NCBI GenBank assembly: GCA_035440445.1
Contig: DAORMJ010000002.1
Coordinates: 124,001-188,000, forward strand
Reading direction: 5' to 3'
Source: Ga0077548 sp035440445
GTDB lineage: Bacteria > Pseudomonadota > Alphaproteobacteria > Rhizobiales > Xanthobacteraceae
DNA: 64,000 bases
In this document: in pieces, positions 8,532-17,033 of the stretch
Layout: each line of letters begins with the position of its first letter
Position numbering within the stretch: position 1 is the first letter of the stretch
The notes under the pieces: model-generated
The model's database searches: none
The model's input: only the letters and a program-made list of their open reading frames with translations
Told to the model about the DNA's origin: nothing
Program-made: the position numbers and the translations under genes

Positions 8532-9422
8532 TTATTTGATCGGCGGCAGCGGCAGCTTGGCCTCGCCGCGTTCCATGACGAAGCGGTAGTCGAGCGAATA
8601 CCACGGCGCGCTGACCGCTTCGCCGGGATGTGGCTCGTCGTGCCTGACGAAGCCGCCGATCAGCGCGCGCGTGACGCCGAATTGGACGTCCGACTCCAGA
8701 TGCTCCGCGCCGTCCACATAGACTTGCGAGATCAGCGTCTTGAAACCCGGCTTGTAAATCAGCGCGTGGACATGCGCGGGCCGGAACGGATGACGGTCCT
8801 GCGCTTCGAGCAAACGCCCGACGACACCCGTCGTCGGGATTGGATAGCCGGCAGGAAGTACCGAGCGAAACCAGAAGCGCCCATTTTCATCCGTCGTGAA
8901 CTTTCCGCGTAAATTCATCTCGGCCTGTTCGGGATCCTGGTTCTCGTAAAGCCCGACCGGCGACGAATGCCAGACATCGACTTCCGCGCCCGCGATGGGT
9001 TCGCCGGCGCGATCAACCACCGTCGCGCTCATGAACAGGGCAGGGCCCGGCGTGTCGGAGCGCATGATGGATCCGCCGTTCGGCGTGCGCGGAGAGTTCA
9101 GTCGCCAGAACGGCCCGAGCAGCGAGGCGTTGGTTGCGGTGTTGCCACTGTCGCCGTTGTTGAGCAGGCACACGAGCGACGACACGCCGAGCGAACCTGC
9201 GATCAGCACCACTTCGTTATGGCTGTCGTTGGTCTGCTGACCGAGTTCGGCGATCAGCTTCGTCGCGGCCCGAAATTCGTCTTCCGAAAGACGCACGTCG
9301 TTCACGAAGGCGTGCAGGTGCGTAACCAGCGAAACGAGAATCTCGCGCAGCCTCGCGTCTTTCGTCTGCTCCATGACGCGCAGGACTTGTTCGGTCAGTT
9401 CGGTGCTGTTCGAAACGATCAT
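8532..9422 (-). CDS. Intradiol ring-cleavage dioxygenase (hydroxyquinol/catechol 1,2-dioxygenase type)
   Basis: The N-terminal helical dimerisation domain (first about 90 residues) precedes the dioxygenase beta-sandwich. Both Fe(III) tyrosine ligands are visible (GLYENQ and AGYPIP), as are the two histidines (FRPAHVHAL). The enzyme cleaves an ortho-dihydroxylated aromatic ring between the hydroxyls. The N-terminal domain and the spacing resemble hydroxyquinol 1,2-dioxygenases, but substrate cannot be fixed. Start 9422 lies just after the stop of the GMC gene; the alternative ATG at 9440 overlaps that gene. No maleylacetate reductase gene is adjacent. Confidence 0.9.
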   Translation of the reverse strand: MIVSNSTELTEQVLRVMEQTKDARLREILVSLVTHLHAFVNDVRLSEDEFRAATKLIAELGQQTNDSHNEVVLIAGSLGVSSLVCLLNNGDSGNTATNASLLGPFWRLNSPRTPNGGSIMRSDTPGPALFMSATVVDRAGEPIAGAEVDVWHSSPVGLYENQDPEQAEMNLRGKFTTDENGRFWFRSVLPAGYPIPTTGVVGRLLEAQDRHPFRPAHVHALIYKPGFKTLISQVYVDGAEHLESDVQFGVTRALIGGFVRHDEPHPGEAVSAPWYSLDYRFVMERGEAKLPLPPIK

Positions 9423-9429
9423 GCTGCTT

Positions 9430-11052
9430 TTATCGCGCATCTTCGAGGATGAAGCCGGCGCCTTTCGCGGCGATCATCGCCGTCGGCGTGTTCGTGTTGC
9501 CTGACGTGATCGTCGGCATCACCGAGGCGTCCACGACGCGCAGGCCTTCGATGCCATGCACGCGCAGCCTTTCATCGACCACCGCAAGCGGGTCGCTCGA
9601 AAGACCCATCTTCGCCGTTCCGACCGGGTGGAAAATCGTAGTCCCGATATCGCCGGCCGCTTTGGCAAGCGACGCATCGTCGTCGCCGACGGAAGGCCCG
9701 GGGAGAAATTCCTCCGGGCTATATGGCTTCAGCGCATCCTGACGCATCAGGCGGCGCGTGACGCGGATTGCGTCCGCCGCGATCTGCCTGTCTTCGGGCG
9801 TCGAAAGATAATTCGGCGAAATGGAGGGCTTCGCATCGAGTGCGGTTGAATTGATTTTGATTGTGCCGCGCGATGTCGGGCGCAGGTTGCAGGCGGCAAC
9901 CGTGATCGCGGGGAAACGGTGCAGCGGCTCGCCGAAACGATCCAGCGACAACGGCTGCACGTGAAACTGGATATTTGCGCGCTCGCGGCTCTCGTCGGAA
10001 CGCGTGAAGATGCCGAGCTGCGATGGCGCCATGGTGAGAGGGCCGCGCCGCCGCAACGCATAGTCGAGCCCCATGCCGGCGCGCCGCCACAACGAATGAT
10101 AGGTTTCGTTCAGTGTGCGGACGCCTCGCATCTTATAGATCGCGCGCTGCTGCAAATGGTCCTGCAGATTGCGGCCGACGCCTTGGCGATCCAGCGCAAC
10201 ATCGATCCCGAGATCGCGCAGCCATTCGCCGGGGCCGATGCCGGAGCGTTGCAGCACCTGGATCGAGCCGATCGAGCCCGCGCAGAGGATGACTTCGCGG
10301 CTCGCGCGCACTTCGATCGTCTCATTGCCCTGCTTGAAGCGCACGCCGGTGACGCGGCCCTGTTCGACGATCAGGCGGTCGGCCAGCACGTTGGTTTCAA
10401 CGCGTAAATTCTGGCGCTTCAGAACGGGCTTCAGAAATCCCCGCGCCGACGACCAGCGCCGTCCGAATTTCTGGTTGACGTGAAAGTAGCTCACCCCTTC
10501 GTTGTCGCCGGTGTTGAAGTCCGGAATCTTTTTGATGCCCAATTGCGTTGCCGCATCGGCGACCGCGTCGAGCACTTTCCAAGAAAGCCGCGGCGCTTCG
10601 ATGCGCCAGCCGCCGCCGGCGCCGTGATGATCGCTGTCGCCGAGGAAATGGTCCTCGAGTTTCCGGAACTCCGGCAACACGTCCGACCAGCTCCAGCCGG
10701 TGAGGCCGAGCTGCCGCCAGTGATCGTAGTCGGTGGCTTGCCCGCGCATGGAGATCATGGCGTTGATCGCCGATGATCCGCCGATCACTTTGCCGCGCGG
10801 ATAGGCGAGTGCGCGGCCATTCAGGCCTGCTTGCGGCTCGGTCTGAAACAGCCAATCGGATCTTGGATTGCCGATCGCGAACAGATAGCCGACCGGGATG
10901 TGAAACCAGATCCAGTTGTCTTTGCCGCCGGCCTCCAGCAGCAGCACGCGCTTATTGGGATCGGCCGACAGCTTGTTCGCGACGATGCAACCCGCGGTGC
11001 CCGCGCCGACCACGATGTAGTCGAACTGTCCTTCGATACGGCTTGTATTCAT
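9430..11052 (-). CDS. GMC family FAD-dependent oxidoreductase (alcohol/choline dehydrogenase-like)
   Basis: The 540-residue protein has the N-terminal FAD-binding motif VGAGTAGCIVANKLSAD (about 14-30), the GMC signature GKVIGGSSAINAM, and near the C-terminus the active-site region FHPVGTAKMG followed by GNTNTPTAMIAAKG. GMC enzymes oxidise alcohols or related substrates, passing electrons to oxygen or a quinone. The ATG at 11052 is chosen because the open frame upstream is a compositionally odd spacer. It is followed directly by the intradiol dioxygenase, so both are probably one transcript. Confidence 0.92.
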   Translation of the reverse strand: MNTSRIEGQFDYIVVGAGTAGCIVANKLSADPNKRVLLLEAGGKDNWIWFHIPVGYLFAIGNPRSDWLFQTEPQAGLNGRALAYPRGKVIGGSSAINAMISMRGQATDYDHWRQLGLTGWSWSDVLPEFRKLEDHFLGDSDHHGAGGGWRIEAPRLSWKVLDAVADAATQLGIKKIPDFNTGDNEGVSYFHVNQKFGRRWSSARGFLKPVLKRQNLRVETNVLADRLIVEQGRVTGVRFKQGNETIEVRASREVILCAGSIGSIQVLQRSGIGPGEWLRDLGIDVALDRQGVGRNLQDHLQQRAIYKMRGVRTLNETYHSLWRRAGMGLDYALRRRGPLTMAPSQLGIFTRSDESRERANIQFHVQPLSLDRFGEPLHRFPAITVAACNLRPTSRGTIKINSTALDAKPSISPNYLSTPEDRQIAADAIRVTRRLMRQDALKPYSPEEFLPGPSVGDDDASLAKAAGDIGTTIFHPVGTAKMGLSSDPLAVVDERLRVHGIEGLRVVDASVMPTITSGNTNTPTAMIAAKGAGFILEDAR

Positions 11053-11301
11053 GTGCGTGCCCAACTCGCTTCCGGTTTCAGCAGCATAATGCCGGCGCGC
11101 GCCGGTTTTCAAACAGCGGTCTGCGTAAGGGCTATCCCCATTCGCGCAAGGAAAGTCGTTCTCGCGCTCCGTATGAGCCGAGCTTTGCGCAACTTGCACC
11201 GCCTCGAAAAAAAAAAGGCGGCGGGGACGCCGGAGGATTTCCGTCCTCCACGGCCATCTGCACGAGAAGAGTAGGGAGTGCAGATGATGGGTAGTCACCG
11301 C

Positions 11302-11352
11302 GAAAGCCGAAAATTTCTCCGGCGTCCCGCACGCAGGTGGTTTTCGGCTTTC
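11302..11352. repeat. Perfect 12-bp inverted repeat
   Basis: GAAAGCCGAAAA (11302-11313) is the exact inverse of TTTTCGGCTTTC (11341-11352), with 27 bases between the arms. The spacer contains CCGGCGTCCCG, which is in turn the inverse of a segment near 11223, so the palindromes are nested. Confidence 0.75.
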
Positions 11353-11397
11353 CTTCGCATGATCCCCGGAGGACTTACCAAACTATCCTCCGCTGGC

Positions 11398-11463
11398 GGG
11401 CCTTTTCAGCTTTGCCGGACTTGCGTTGGCACGCGTTCCCGGCAAAGCCGCCAAGAAAGGCCC
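11398..11463. repeat. Imperfect palindrome, about 66 bp
   Basis: GGGCCTT and GCTTTGCCGG (11398-11404, 11409-11418) are matched in inverse order by CCGGCAAAGC and AAGGCCC (11439-11448, 11457-11463). The arms could fold into a long hairpin. It is probably a small palindromic repeat element rather than a terminator, since no U tract follows. Confidence 0.65.
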
Positions 11464-11819
11464 TTGTGACGCGCGGTAGGCGCGCCGGAACCAGGCGACT
11501 TCAGCCGCCGCATCTTGCCTCTCGCGTAAGAAGCGCCATGCGGCCACCGCTTCCGGCCCCCACCGCGCTACGCGTTGCGCGATGTCCTTCATCAGGACCG
11601 GAACGCGCGGAGTTTACTTCCGCGCGGAAAGGGTGGGGAAAATCAATTTGAAGGATTCGTGGAAGTGGTTGGGCGGTAAGAAGAAAGCGGGTGCCGCAAT
11701 AATCGAATATCCCCGCTGCGATCCTTGAACCGGCAGCGCCAATCGGTATCTTGGGAACTAGGGCAAAATAGACGGGGTGAAAGGTGGAGATCGGGACGCA
11801 ATACACTAGTGGTGGATAT

Positions 11820-12443
11820 ATGATGACGGGGCAACTGGAATTAGACCGTTGCCCGCATTGCTCGATAGCTGCTCCAAATTTCTACCTTGTTTGGGGCAGT
11901 CAAGGATATGTGGCGCACACGGATTCGTCCGCGTATCGAATGTGGGGCGCCTACGCTTGCCGCTCTTGCGGATCCATCGTCGCAGTCCGCGGCGAGCCAA
12001 ATAGTGGAAGCGATGGCGGCACTCTGAGGCTCGATGGAATTTTTCCGGCGGTAACGCAGGCTCACAAGGACATACCTGACGTTGCCCGTCGCTTCTTGCA
12101 GCAGGCGTTCGAAACACTTCATGCGCCCGACGCGGCAGCAATGCTGGCCGGAAGCGCAGTCGATGCAATGCTAAAACAGCTTGGTCTTAAAGTCGGCTCG
12201 CTTTACGCCCGTATCGATGAGGCGTTGCAGAAGAACATTTTGACGCAAGGGATGGCAGATTGGGCGCATTCGGTGCGACTAGGTTCGAATCGGCCACGAC
12301 ATTCTGACGAGGATAATCCGCATGTTTCATCAGAAGAGGCCAAACAATCCGTTGAGTTCGCGGAAGCTCTCGCGAGTTTTCTCTTCGTTTTAACCGCGCG
12401 AATTAATCGAGGAATTGCTGCCGCAAAGAAAGCGACGAAGTGA
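11820..12443 (+). CDS. DUF4145 domain protein with N-terminal zinc ribbon
   Basis: The 207-residue product begins MMTGQLELDRCPHC, and a second knuckle CRSC follows about 37 residues later, forming a four-cysteine zinc ribbon (CPHC...CRSC). The C-terminal half is helical with VARRFLQQAFETLHAPDAAAMLAGSAVDAML and a segment VRLGSNRPRHSDED, which fits the DUF4145 (HEPN-related) family. Members occur near restriction and toxin-antitoxin genes, but none are adjacent here. Start 11820 follows GGTGGA; an ATG at 11784 is upstream. Base composition is visibly lower in G+C than its neighbours, suggesting acquisition. Confidence 0.8.
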   Translation: MMTGQLELDRCPHCSIAAPNFYLVWGSQGYVAHTDSSAYRMWGAYACRSCGSIVAVRGEPNSGSDGGTLRLDGIFPAVTQAHKDIPDVARRFLQQAFETLHAPDAAAMLAGSAVDAMLKQLGLKVGSLYARIDEALQKNILTQGMADWAHSVRLGSNRPRHSDEDNPHVSSEEAKQSVEFAEALASFLFVLTARINRGIAAAKKATK

Positions 12444-12453
12444 GCTTGATTGC

Positions 12454-13227
12454 TCACCCCACCTTGGTGAAATCCGGCGCGCGGCGTTCTGCGAATGCGC
12501 GGAAGGCCTCGAGCGCTTCCGGCGAGCGCAGCCGATCCTTGAACATCGCGCCCTCGCGTTCCATCACATGCTTGATCGCCGAAGGATCGCGCAGGAGTTG
12601 CTTGGTCAGCTTCAACGCGCCGGCAGGCTGCTTCGCGAGACGCGCGGCGTACTCGGCAGCCTTCGCGCGCACCTGCGCCTGCGGCACGGACTCGGTCGCG
12701 ACCCCGAGGGCCGCGGCCTCTTTGCCGGCGAGCGGCTCGCCGAGCGCGAACATCCGGTAGGCGCGGGCATAGCCGATGCGGGCAGGAAGCAGCATCGAGG
12801 AGGCGGCTTCCGGCACCAGCGCGAGGTTCACGAAGGGCACCGTCAGCTTGGCATCGTCTGCGATCACGACGACGTCGCAATGCATCAGCATGGTGGTGCC
12901 GACGCCGACCGCATGGCCCTGCACCGCGGCGACCAGCGGCTTGGTCGCGGAGGCGAGCGCTACGAGAAACGGGCTTGCCGCGGCGTCGCGGGGCTCGACC
13001 TTGCCCATCGCAATTTCGGTAAAATCCGCGATGTCGTTGCCGGAGGTGAAAAAGTCGCCTTCCGCCTGAAACAGCACGGCCCGGATGCCGGGCTCCTCCT
13101 CGGCGCGGACCATGCCCTGCACGATCGCCGCATACATGGCCTTGGAAAGCGCGTTCTTCTTGTCGGCGCGGTTCAGGGTCAGCGTGAGCACCCCGCCTTC
13201 GACGGTGGTGCGGACGAGATCGGTCAT
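12454..13227 (-). CDS. Enoyl-CoA hydratase/isomerase family protein
   Basis: The 257-residue crotonase-fold protein carries the CoA and oxyanion-hole segments FFTSGNDIADF (about 60-70) and AAVQGHAVGVGTTMLMHCD (about 98-116), and LVPEAASSMLLPARIG (about 138-153), whose Glu lies at the usual catalytic position. The family hydrates or isomerises enoyl-CoA. Start 13227 is supported by GGAGGAAACC immediately upstream. No other beta-oxidation gene is adjacent, so the substrate is open. Confidence 0.9.
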   Translation of the reverse strand: MTDLVRTTVEGGVLTLTLNRADKKNALSKAMYAAIVQGMVRAEEEPGIRAVLFQAEGDFFTSGNDIADFTEIAMGKVEPRDAAASPFLVALASATKPLVAAVQGHAVGVGTTMLMHCDVVVIADDAKLTVPFVNLALVPEAASSMLLPARIGYARAYRMFALGEPLAGKEAAALGVATESVPQAQVRAKAAEYAARLAKQPAGALKLTKQLLRDPSAIKHVMEREGAMFKDRLRSPEALEAFRAFAERRAPDFTKVG

Positions 13228-13427
13228 GGTTTCCTCCGGATTGTCGTGCGGATTATAGCGGGGATCGTCCAGCATATGCAGGGGACTAAACCCCTCAATG
13301 CGTTACGGCAGCTTGCTTTTTGTACCCGCGATGCGTAACGACACTTGCCAACCCGGCCCCCGCGCACGATTCCAGACCCGCGGCGCCGTCATTTTTCCGG
13401 CTAAAGTCCGGTGAACAGGAGTTGGCG

Positions 13428-14903
13428 ATGAACCGTCTGTCTGACGGCCTCGCGCGGGAAGCGCTCACCTTTGACGATGTGCTCCTGAGGCCCGGCCTTT
13501 CCGATGTGCTGCCTTCCGAGGCGGACGTCCGCACGCGCCTCACGCGATCCGTGACGCTCAATATTCCGATCCTGTCCGCGGCCATGGATACGATCACCGA
13601 GGCGCGGCTGGCGATCGCCATGGCGCAGGCCGGCGGCATCGGCGTGCTCCACCGCAACATGACGCCGGACGTGCAGGCCGAGCATGTGCGCCGCGTGAAG
13701 AAGTTCGAAAGCGGCATGGTGGTGAACCCGCTCACCATCGATCCGGAATCGACGCTGGCCGAAGCGCTCGAACTGATGCGCCACAATTCGATCTCTGGCG
13801 TCCCTGTGACCGAGAAGGGCAACGGCAGGCTCGTCGGCATTCTCACCAACCGCGACGTGCGCTTCGCCAACAATCCGAACCAGCGCGTCGCCGAACTGAT
13901 GACCAAGGACAATCTGGTCACGGTCCGCGAAGGCGTGACGCAGGAAGTGGCGAAGCGTCTCCTGCACCAGCATCGCATCGAGAAGTTGCTGGTGGTGGAC
14001 GAGAACTATCGCTGCGTCGGTCTCATCACCGTGAAGGACATCGAGAAGGCGGTCGCCAATCCCAACGCCTGCAAGGACGAGCAGGGGCGCTTGCGTGTCG
14101 CCGCCGCGACGACCGTCGGCGAAGACGGCTTCGCCCGCACCGAGGCGCTGGTCGATGCCGGCGTCGATGTCGTCGTGGTCGATACCGCGCATGGGCATAC
14201 GCGCCGCGTGCTGGAGTCGGTCGCGCGCATCAAGCGGCTTTCCAATGCCGTACAGGTCGTCGCCGGTAACGTCGCAACCGCCGAAGGCACCAAGGCGCTG
14301 ATCGATGCCGGTGCGGATGCGATCAAGGTCGGCATCGGTCCTGGCTCGATCTGCACCACGCGCGTGGTCGCCGGAGTCGGCGTGCCGCAACTGACTGCGA
14401 TCCTCGATGCCGCGGAAGAAGCGCGCAAAGCCGACACACCGGTGATCGCGGACGGCGGCGTGAAGTTCTCCGGCGATCTCGCCAAGGCGCTCGCAGCGGG
14501 CGCGGAATGCGCGATGATCGGTAACTTGCTTGCGGGCACCGACGAAAGCCCCGGCGAGGTTTATCTCTATCAGGGCCGTTCCTATAAATCGTATCGCGGC
14601 ATGGGTTCGGTCGGCGCGATGGCGCGCGGCTCGGCCGATCGTTATTTCCAGCAGGACATCAAGGACTCACTCAAGCTCGTGCCGGAAGGCATCGAGGGAC
14701 AGGTGCCTTACAAGGGCCCGGTCGCGACCGTGCTGCATCAACTGGTCGGCGGTCTGCGTGCGTCGATGGGTTATGTCGGTGGCAAGACGCTGAAGGACTT
14801 CCGCGAGAAGGCGCAGTTCGTGCGCATCTCCGGCGCGGGCCTGCGGGAGAGCCACGTCCATGACGTGACCATCACGCGCGAAGCGCCGAACTACCGGATG
14901 TGA
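13428..14903 (+). CDS. guaB: Inosine-5'-monophosphate dehydrogenase
   Basis: GuaB converts IMP to XMP with NAD+, the committed step of GMP synthesis. The 491-residue protein has the N-terminal barrel start (LTFDDVLLRPGLSDVLP), two CBS domains (about 95-205), and the active-site loop GPGSICTTRVVAGVGVPQL with the catalytic cysteine. The flap (SYRGMGSVGAMARGSADRYF) is intact. The ATG at 13428 follows CAGGAG at good spacing; the longer frame from 13320 is unlikely. guaA lies 6 kb away on the same strand. Confidence 0.98.
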   Translation: MNRLSDGLAREALTFDDVLLRPGLSDVLPSEADVRTRLTRSVTLNIPILSAAMDTITEARLAIAMAQAGGIGVLHRNMTPDVQAEHVRRVKKFESGMVVNPLTIDPESTLAEALELMRHNSISGVPVTEKGNGRLVGILTNRDVRFANNPNQRVAELMTKDNLVTVREGVTQEVAKRLLHQHRIEKLLVVDENYRCVGLITVKDIEKAVANPNACKDEQGRLRVAAATTVGEDGFARTEALVDAGVDVVVVDTAHGHTRRVLESVARIKRLSNAVQVVAGNVATAEGTKALIDAGADAIKVGIGPGSICTTRVVAGVGVPQLTAILDAAEEARKADTPVIADGGVKFSGDLAKALAAGAECAMIGNLLAGTDESPGEVYLYQGRSYKSYRGMGSVGAMARGSADRYFQQDIKDSLKLVPEGIEGQVPYKGPVATVLHQLVGGLRASMGYVGGKTLKDFREKAQFVRISGAGLRESHVHDVTITREAPNYRM

Positions 14904-14904
14904 A

Positions 14905-15321
14905 TCACGAGATAATTTCGGCGGTCCATACGTCGCCGGTCGCGTACCAGCTTGCGCGGCCGCTCAAGACCTTGGTGCGCTCGGGGTTCAGCTTGCCGTA
15001 GTAGTGTCCGTTGAGCGATACGCGGAAGAGTTGCACCTCGTCGCCGTTCACGCTCTTGAACTCGATGATGTCGCGCGTCTCGCCGGCATTCCTGCGCACT
15101 TCGCGCCAATGCGCGTCGAAAAAATTGGTTTCGCCGCGGCGCGTCCAGATGCCTTCCCAGAACAGTCCGTTCGCGCCGGACTCCGTCACGCGCCACGATC
15201 TTCCGAGTTTGAAGGAGGGGCTGTCGCCGGTGGTGCCGCCGGGGACGTTCTGGGCGAGCACGGGAGAGATGAGGAGCGCGCTTGCGCCCGCTTGCAAAAA
15301 CAAACGCCGGTCGAGTCGCAT
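14905..15321 (-). CDS. Secreted protein with Tat-like signal, unknown function
   Basis: The 138-residue product begins MRLDRRLFLQAGASALLIS, a twin-arginine-like signal ending near SPVLAQ. The mature part is rich in aromatic and polar residues (ANGLFWEGIWTRRGETNFFD; NGHYYGK) and looks like a small all-beta protein. I do not recognise a family. It is convergent with guaB, two bases from its stop. Start 15321 is preferred over 15336 because it places the Arg pair at the usual signal position. Confidence 0.75.
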   Translation of the reverse strand: MRLDRRLFLQAGASALLISPVLAQNVPGGTTGDSPSFKLGRSWRVTESGANGLFWEGIWTRRGETNFFDAHWREVRRNAGETRDIIEFKSVNGDEVQLFRVSLNGHYYGKLNPERTKVLSGRASWYATGDVWTAEIIS

Positions 15322-15425
15322 GATTTCAGGTTCCATCTGCTGTTGACGGGAACTTTGTTCTGTCGCGGGAACAATAGTAACCGCGCATCGTCGAATGCCA
15401 AATGAAATCGCAGTGAGCGGCAGCG

Positions 15426-15962
15426 TCAGCGCTTGCGCGCATCAGTTAGAATTTTTGCGACTTGCTCTGCATTCGCGACATCGCGAAACGCGATTTTCCC
15501 GGTGTGATCCACGTCGCGCCTGCGGGTGGAAAAATTCGAGGCGAAATAGACGTGACCGGCGCCGCGTTGCGTCGGAAGAATTTCGATCTCGTCATCCATC
15601 TGCGCGAAGCTGACGCTGACAATTTCCGGCTTCGATCCGCCGTGCAGGATCAGCGCGCGGCGATCGGTGATCGCATAGAGCGTGCTGTCGCTCCGGTAGA
15701 GCAGGATCAAGGGCGCGGCGATGAAGGCGAAGCCCACCAGGCCGAACGGCGTGAACCAGTCCCAACTCAGCCAGCCCATGAGATTAACGCCGAACCAGAA
15801 CGCGAGCCAGGGCACGCCAATCCACCACAGTGCCGATTTGCTGCGCAGGATCGAATAGACGTCCGGGCGCGAGGCCCAGCGCAGCGTTTCGCCCGTCCGC
15901 AGATGCGGCGTCAGCGCAGGCAATAGCGCGCGCTGGCCGGTAAAGGCGGGATCGGCGCTCAA
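15426..15962 (-). CDS. PH domain-like membrane protein
   Basis: The 178-residue protein opens with a soluble stretch (LTPHLRTGETLRWASRPDVY), then two membrane helices (about 45-66 and 72-90), and then a C-terminal beta-rich domain starting STLYAITDRRALIL. This order is typical of bacterial PH-like proteins (YdbT-related). The role is unknown; such proteins sit in the inner membrane with the PH fold in the cytoplasm. Confidence 0.75.
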   Translation of the reverse strand: MSADPAFTGQRALLPALTPHLRTGETLRWASRPDVYSILRSKSALWWIGVPWLAFWFGVNLMGWLSWDWFTPFGLVGFAFIAAPLILLYRSDSTLYAITDRRALILHGGSKPEIVSVSFAQMDDEIEILPTQRGAGHVYFASNFSTRRRDVDHTGKIAFRDVANAEQVAKILTDARKR

Positions 15963-16042
15963 GGACGGGGACTCGCGGTCTTCACGGAGCCAGACTACAA
16001 CATTCGCGCTTCAACGCAGGAATCGGAAGCAGGAATCGGAAA

Positions 16043-16588
16043 ATGACGTTACGGAAGTCCGCTCTCGCAGCCGCGCTTTTCCTGCTGGCAGGGGCGGCGC
16101 TCGCGCAGCCCAAGCCCAAGGAGCAATGCGCGACGCGCAGCGGACAGTTCGCGGAATTGCGCTACTGCGTGAACAGCGCCAAGGCCCCGGAGGGCGAGCT
16201 TGCCTTTGGCCCGGAAGCCTTCGTCAGCGGCGAAAGCGGCAAGGTCTGGTGCGAGGGCGTCACCGGCTATGGCATCGGCGAAATCGTGACGCTGCATTTC
16301 AAGCCCGGCGTCCGCCTGCAGCAATTCGCGATCCTGAATGGCTACGGCAAGACGCCGCAAACCTTCAAGGACAACAGCCGCGTGAAGCTCCTGCGCATCC
16401 AGACCAGCGACGGCTTCGCGACCATCGTCACGCTGCCCGACAAGGCCGAAGAGCACATCGTGAAGCTGCCGCGTCCGGTGAAGCCGCAATGGGTGCGCTT
16501 CTCGATCGCGGAGGTCTATCCCGGCGATCGCGGCAGCGATACGTGCATTTCCGCAATTCAGCCGAACCTCGAACAACTGAACAAGTGA
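16043..16588 (+). CDS. Secreted protein with NADase-type glycan-binding domain
   Basis: A Sec signal (MTLRKSALAAALFLLAGAALAQ) leads to a discoidin-like domain: WCEGVTGYGIGEIVTLHF, FAILNGYGKTPQTFKDNSRV, and a C-terminal AEVYPGDRGSDTCISAI. The GxGIGE and NGY...N-R pattern matches the NADase-type glycan-binding family named after the translocation domain of streptococcal NADase. No enzymatic domain is attached, so a periplasmic or surface sugar-binding role is likely. It precedes two MAPEG genes by 10 bp and may share their transcript. Confidence 0.8.
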   Translation: MTLRKSALAAALFLLAGAALAQPKPKEQCATRSGQFAELRYCVNSAKAPEGELAFGPEAFVSGESGKVWCEGVTGYGIGEIVTLHFKPGVRLQQFAILNGYGKTPQTFKDNSRVKLLRIQTSDGFATIVTLPDKAEEHIVKLPRPVKPQWVRFSIAEVYPGDRGSDTCISAIQPNLEQLNK

Positions 16589-16597
16589 GCGCAGACC

Positions 16598-17020
16598 ATG
16601 ACGACATTTGCCGTTCTCGCGCCGCTGCTGGCCCAGGTCTTCATTACGTTTCTGTTGATGTTCGGCATGGTCATCACGCGACGCCGCGCGGTGATGGATA
16701 AGCAGGTCGATCCGAAAGATCTTGCGCTACGCGGCGCCAATCCGTGGCCGCGGCAGGCGGCGCAGTTCGGCGACGCTTACCAGAACTCGCTCGAACTGCC
16801 GGTGGTGTTTTACGCGCTGGTCATCGTCGCTTTCGTCACGAAGGAAGCCGATGTCGTCTTCGTCGTGCTGTCGTGGATATTCGTGCTCTGCCGGATCGTG
16901 CAGGCTTATGTCCATACGACCTCGAATATCCGCAAATACCGCAGCCTCGCGTTTCGCGGTGGCGCGGCCGTACTCTTTATCATGCTGATCTGGCTTACCG
17001 TTCACATCTCGCTCATCTAG
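16598..17020 (+). CDS. MAPEG family membrane protein (first of a tandem pair)
   Basis: The 140-residue protein has four predicted membrane helices with the MAPEG hallmark of a polar loop between helices 1 and 2 (QAAQFGDAYQNSLELPVVFY) and RIVQAYVHTTSN in the later part. MAPEG proteins form membrane trimers and some are glutathione transferases, but prokaryotic members are mostly uncharacterised. It shares clear similarity with the next gene, as expected from a tandem duplication. Confidence 0.88.
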   Translation: MTTFAVLAPLLAQVFITFLLMFGMVITRRRAVMDKQVDPKDLALRGANPWPRQAAQFGDAYQNSLELPVVFYALVIVAFVTKEADVVFVVLSWIFVLCRIVQAYVHTTSNIRKYRSLAFRGGAAVLFIMLIWLTVHISLI

Positions 17021-17033
17021 GAGCCTTGCCGCC

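Larger units (their letters stand above)
11053..11819. other. 767-bp spacer with nested inverted repeats, no convincing gene
   Basis: This interval separates the GMC gene from the DUF4145 gene. It holds an A10 tract (about 11209-11218), a pair GGGACGCCGGAG (about 11224) and its inverse near 11318-11329, a perfect 12-bp inverted repeat, and a further long imperfect palindrome (both listed separately). A 69-codon minus-strand frame (11383-11592) ends inside these repeats and is not called. It looks like a degenerate repeat or the remains of mobile DNA. Confidence 0.5.

Noticed and set aside
6625..8604. 659-codon minus-strand frame
   Set aside because: It is the out-of-frame shadow of the MFS gene, rich in Arg and Pro as expected in GC-rich DNA.
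11383..11592. 69-codon minus-strand frame starting MKDIAQRVARWG
   Set aside because: It ends inside inverted repeats and has no clear ribosome binding site or family resemblance.
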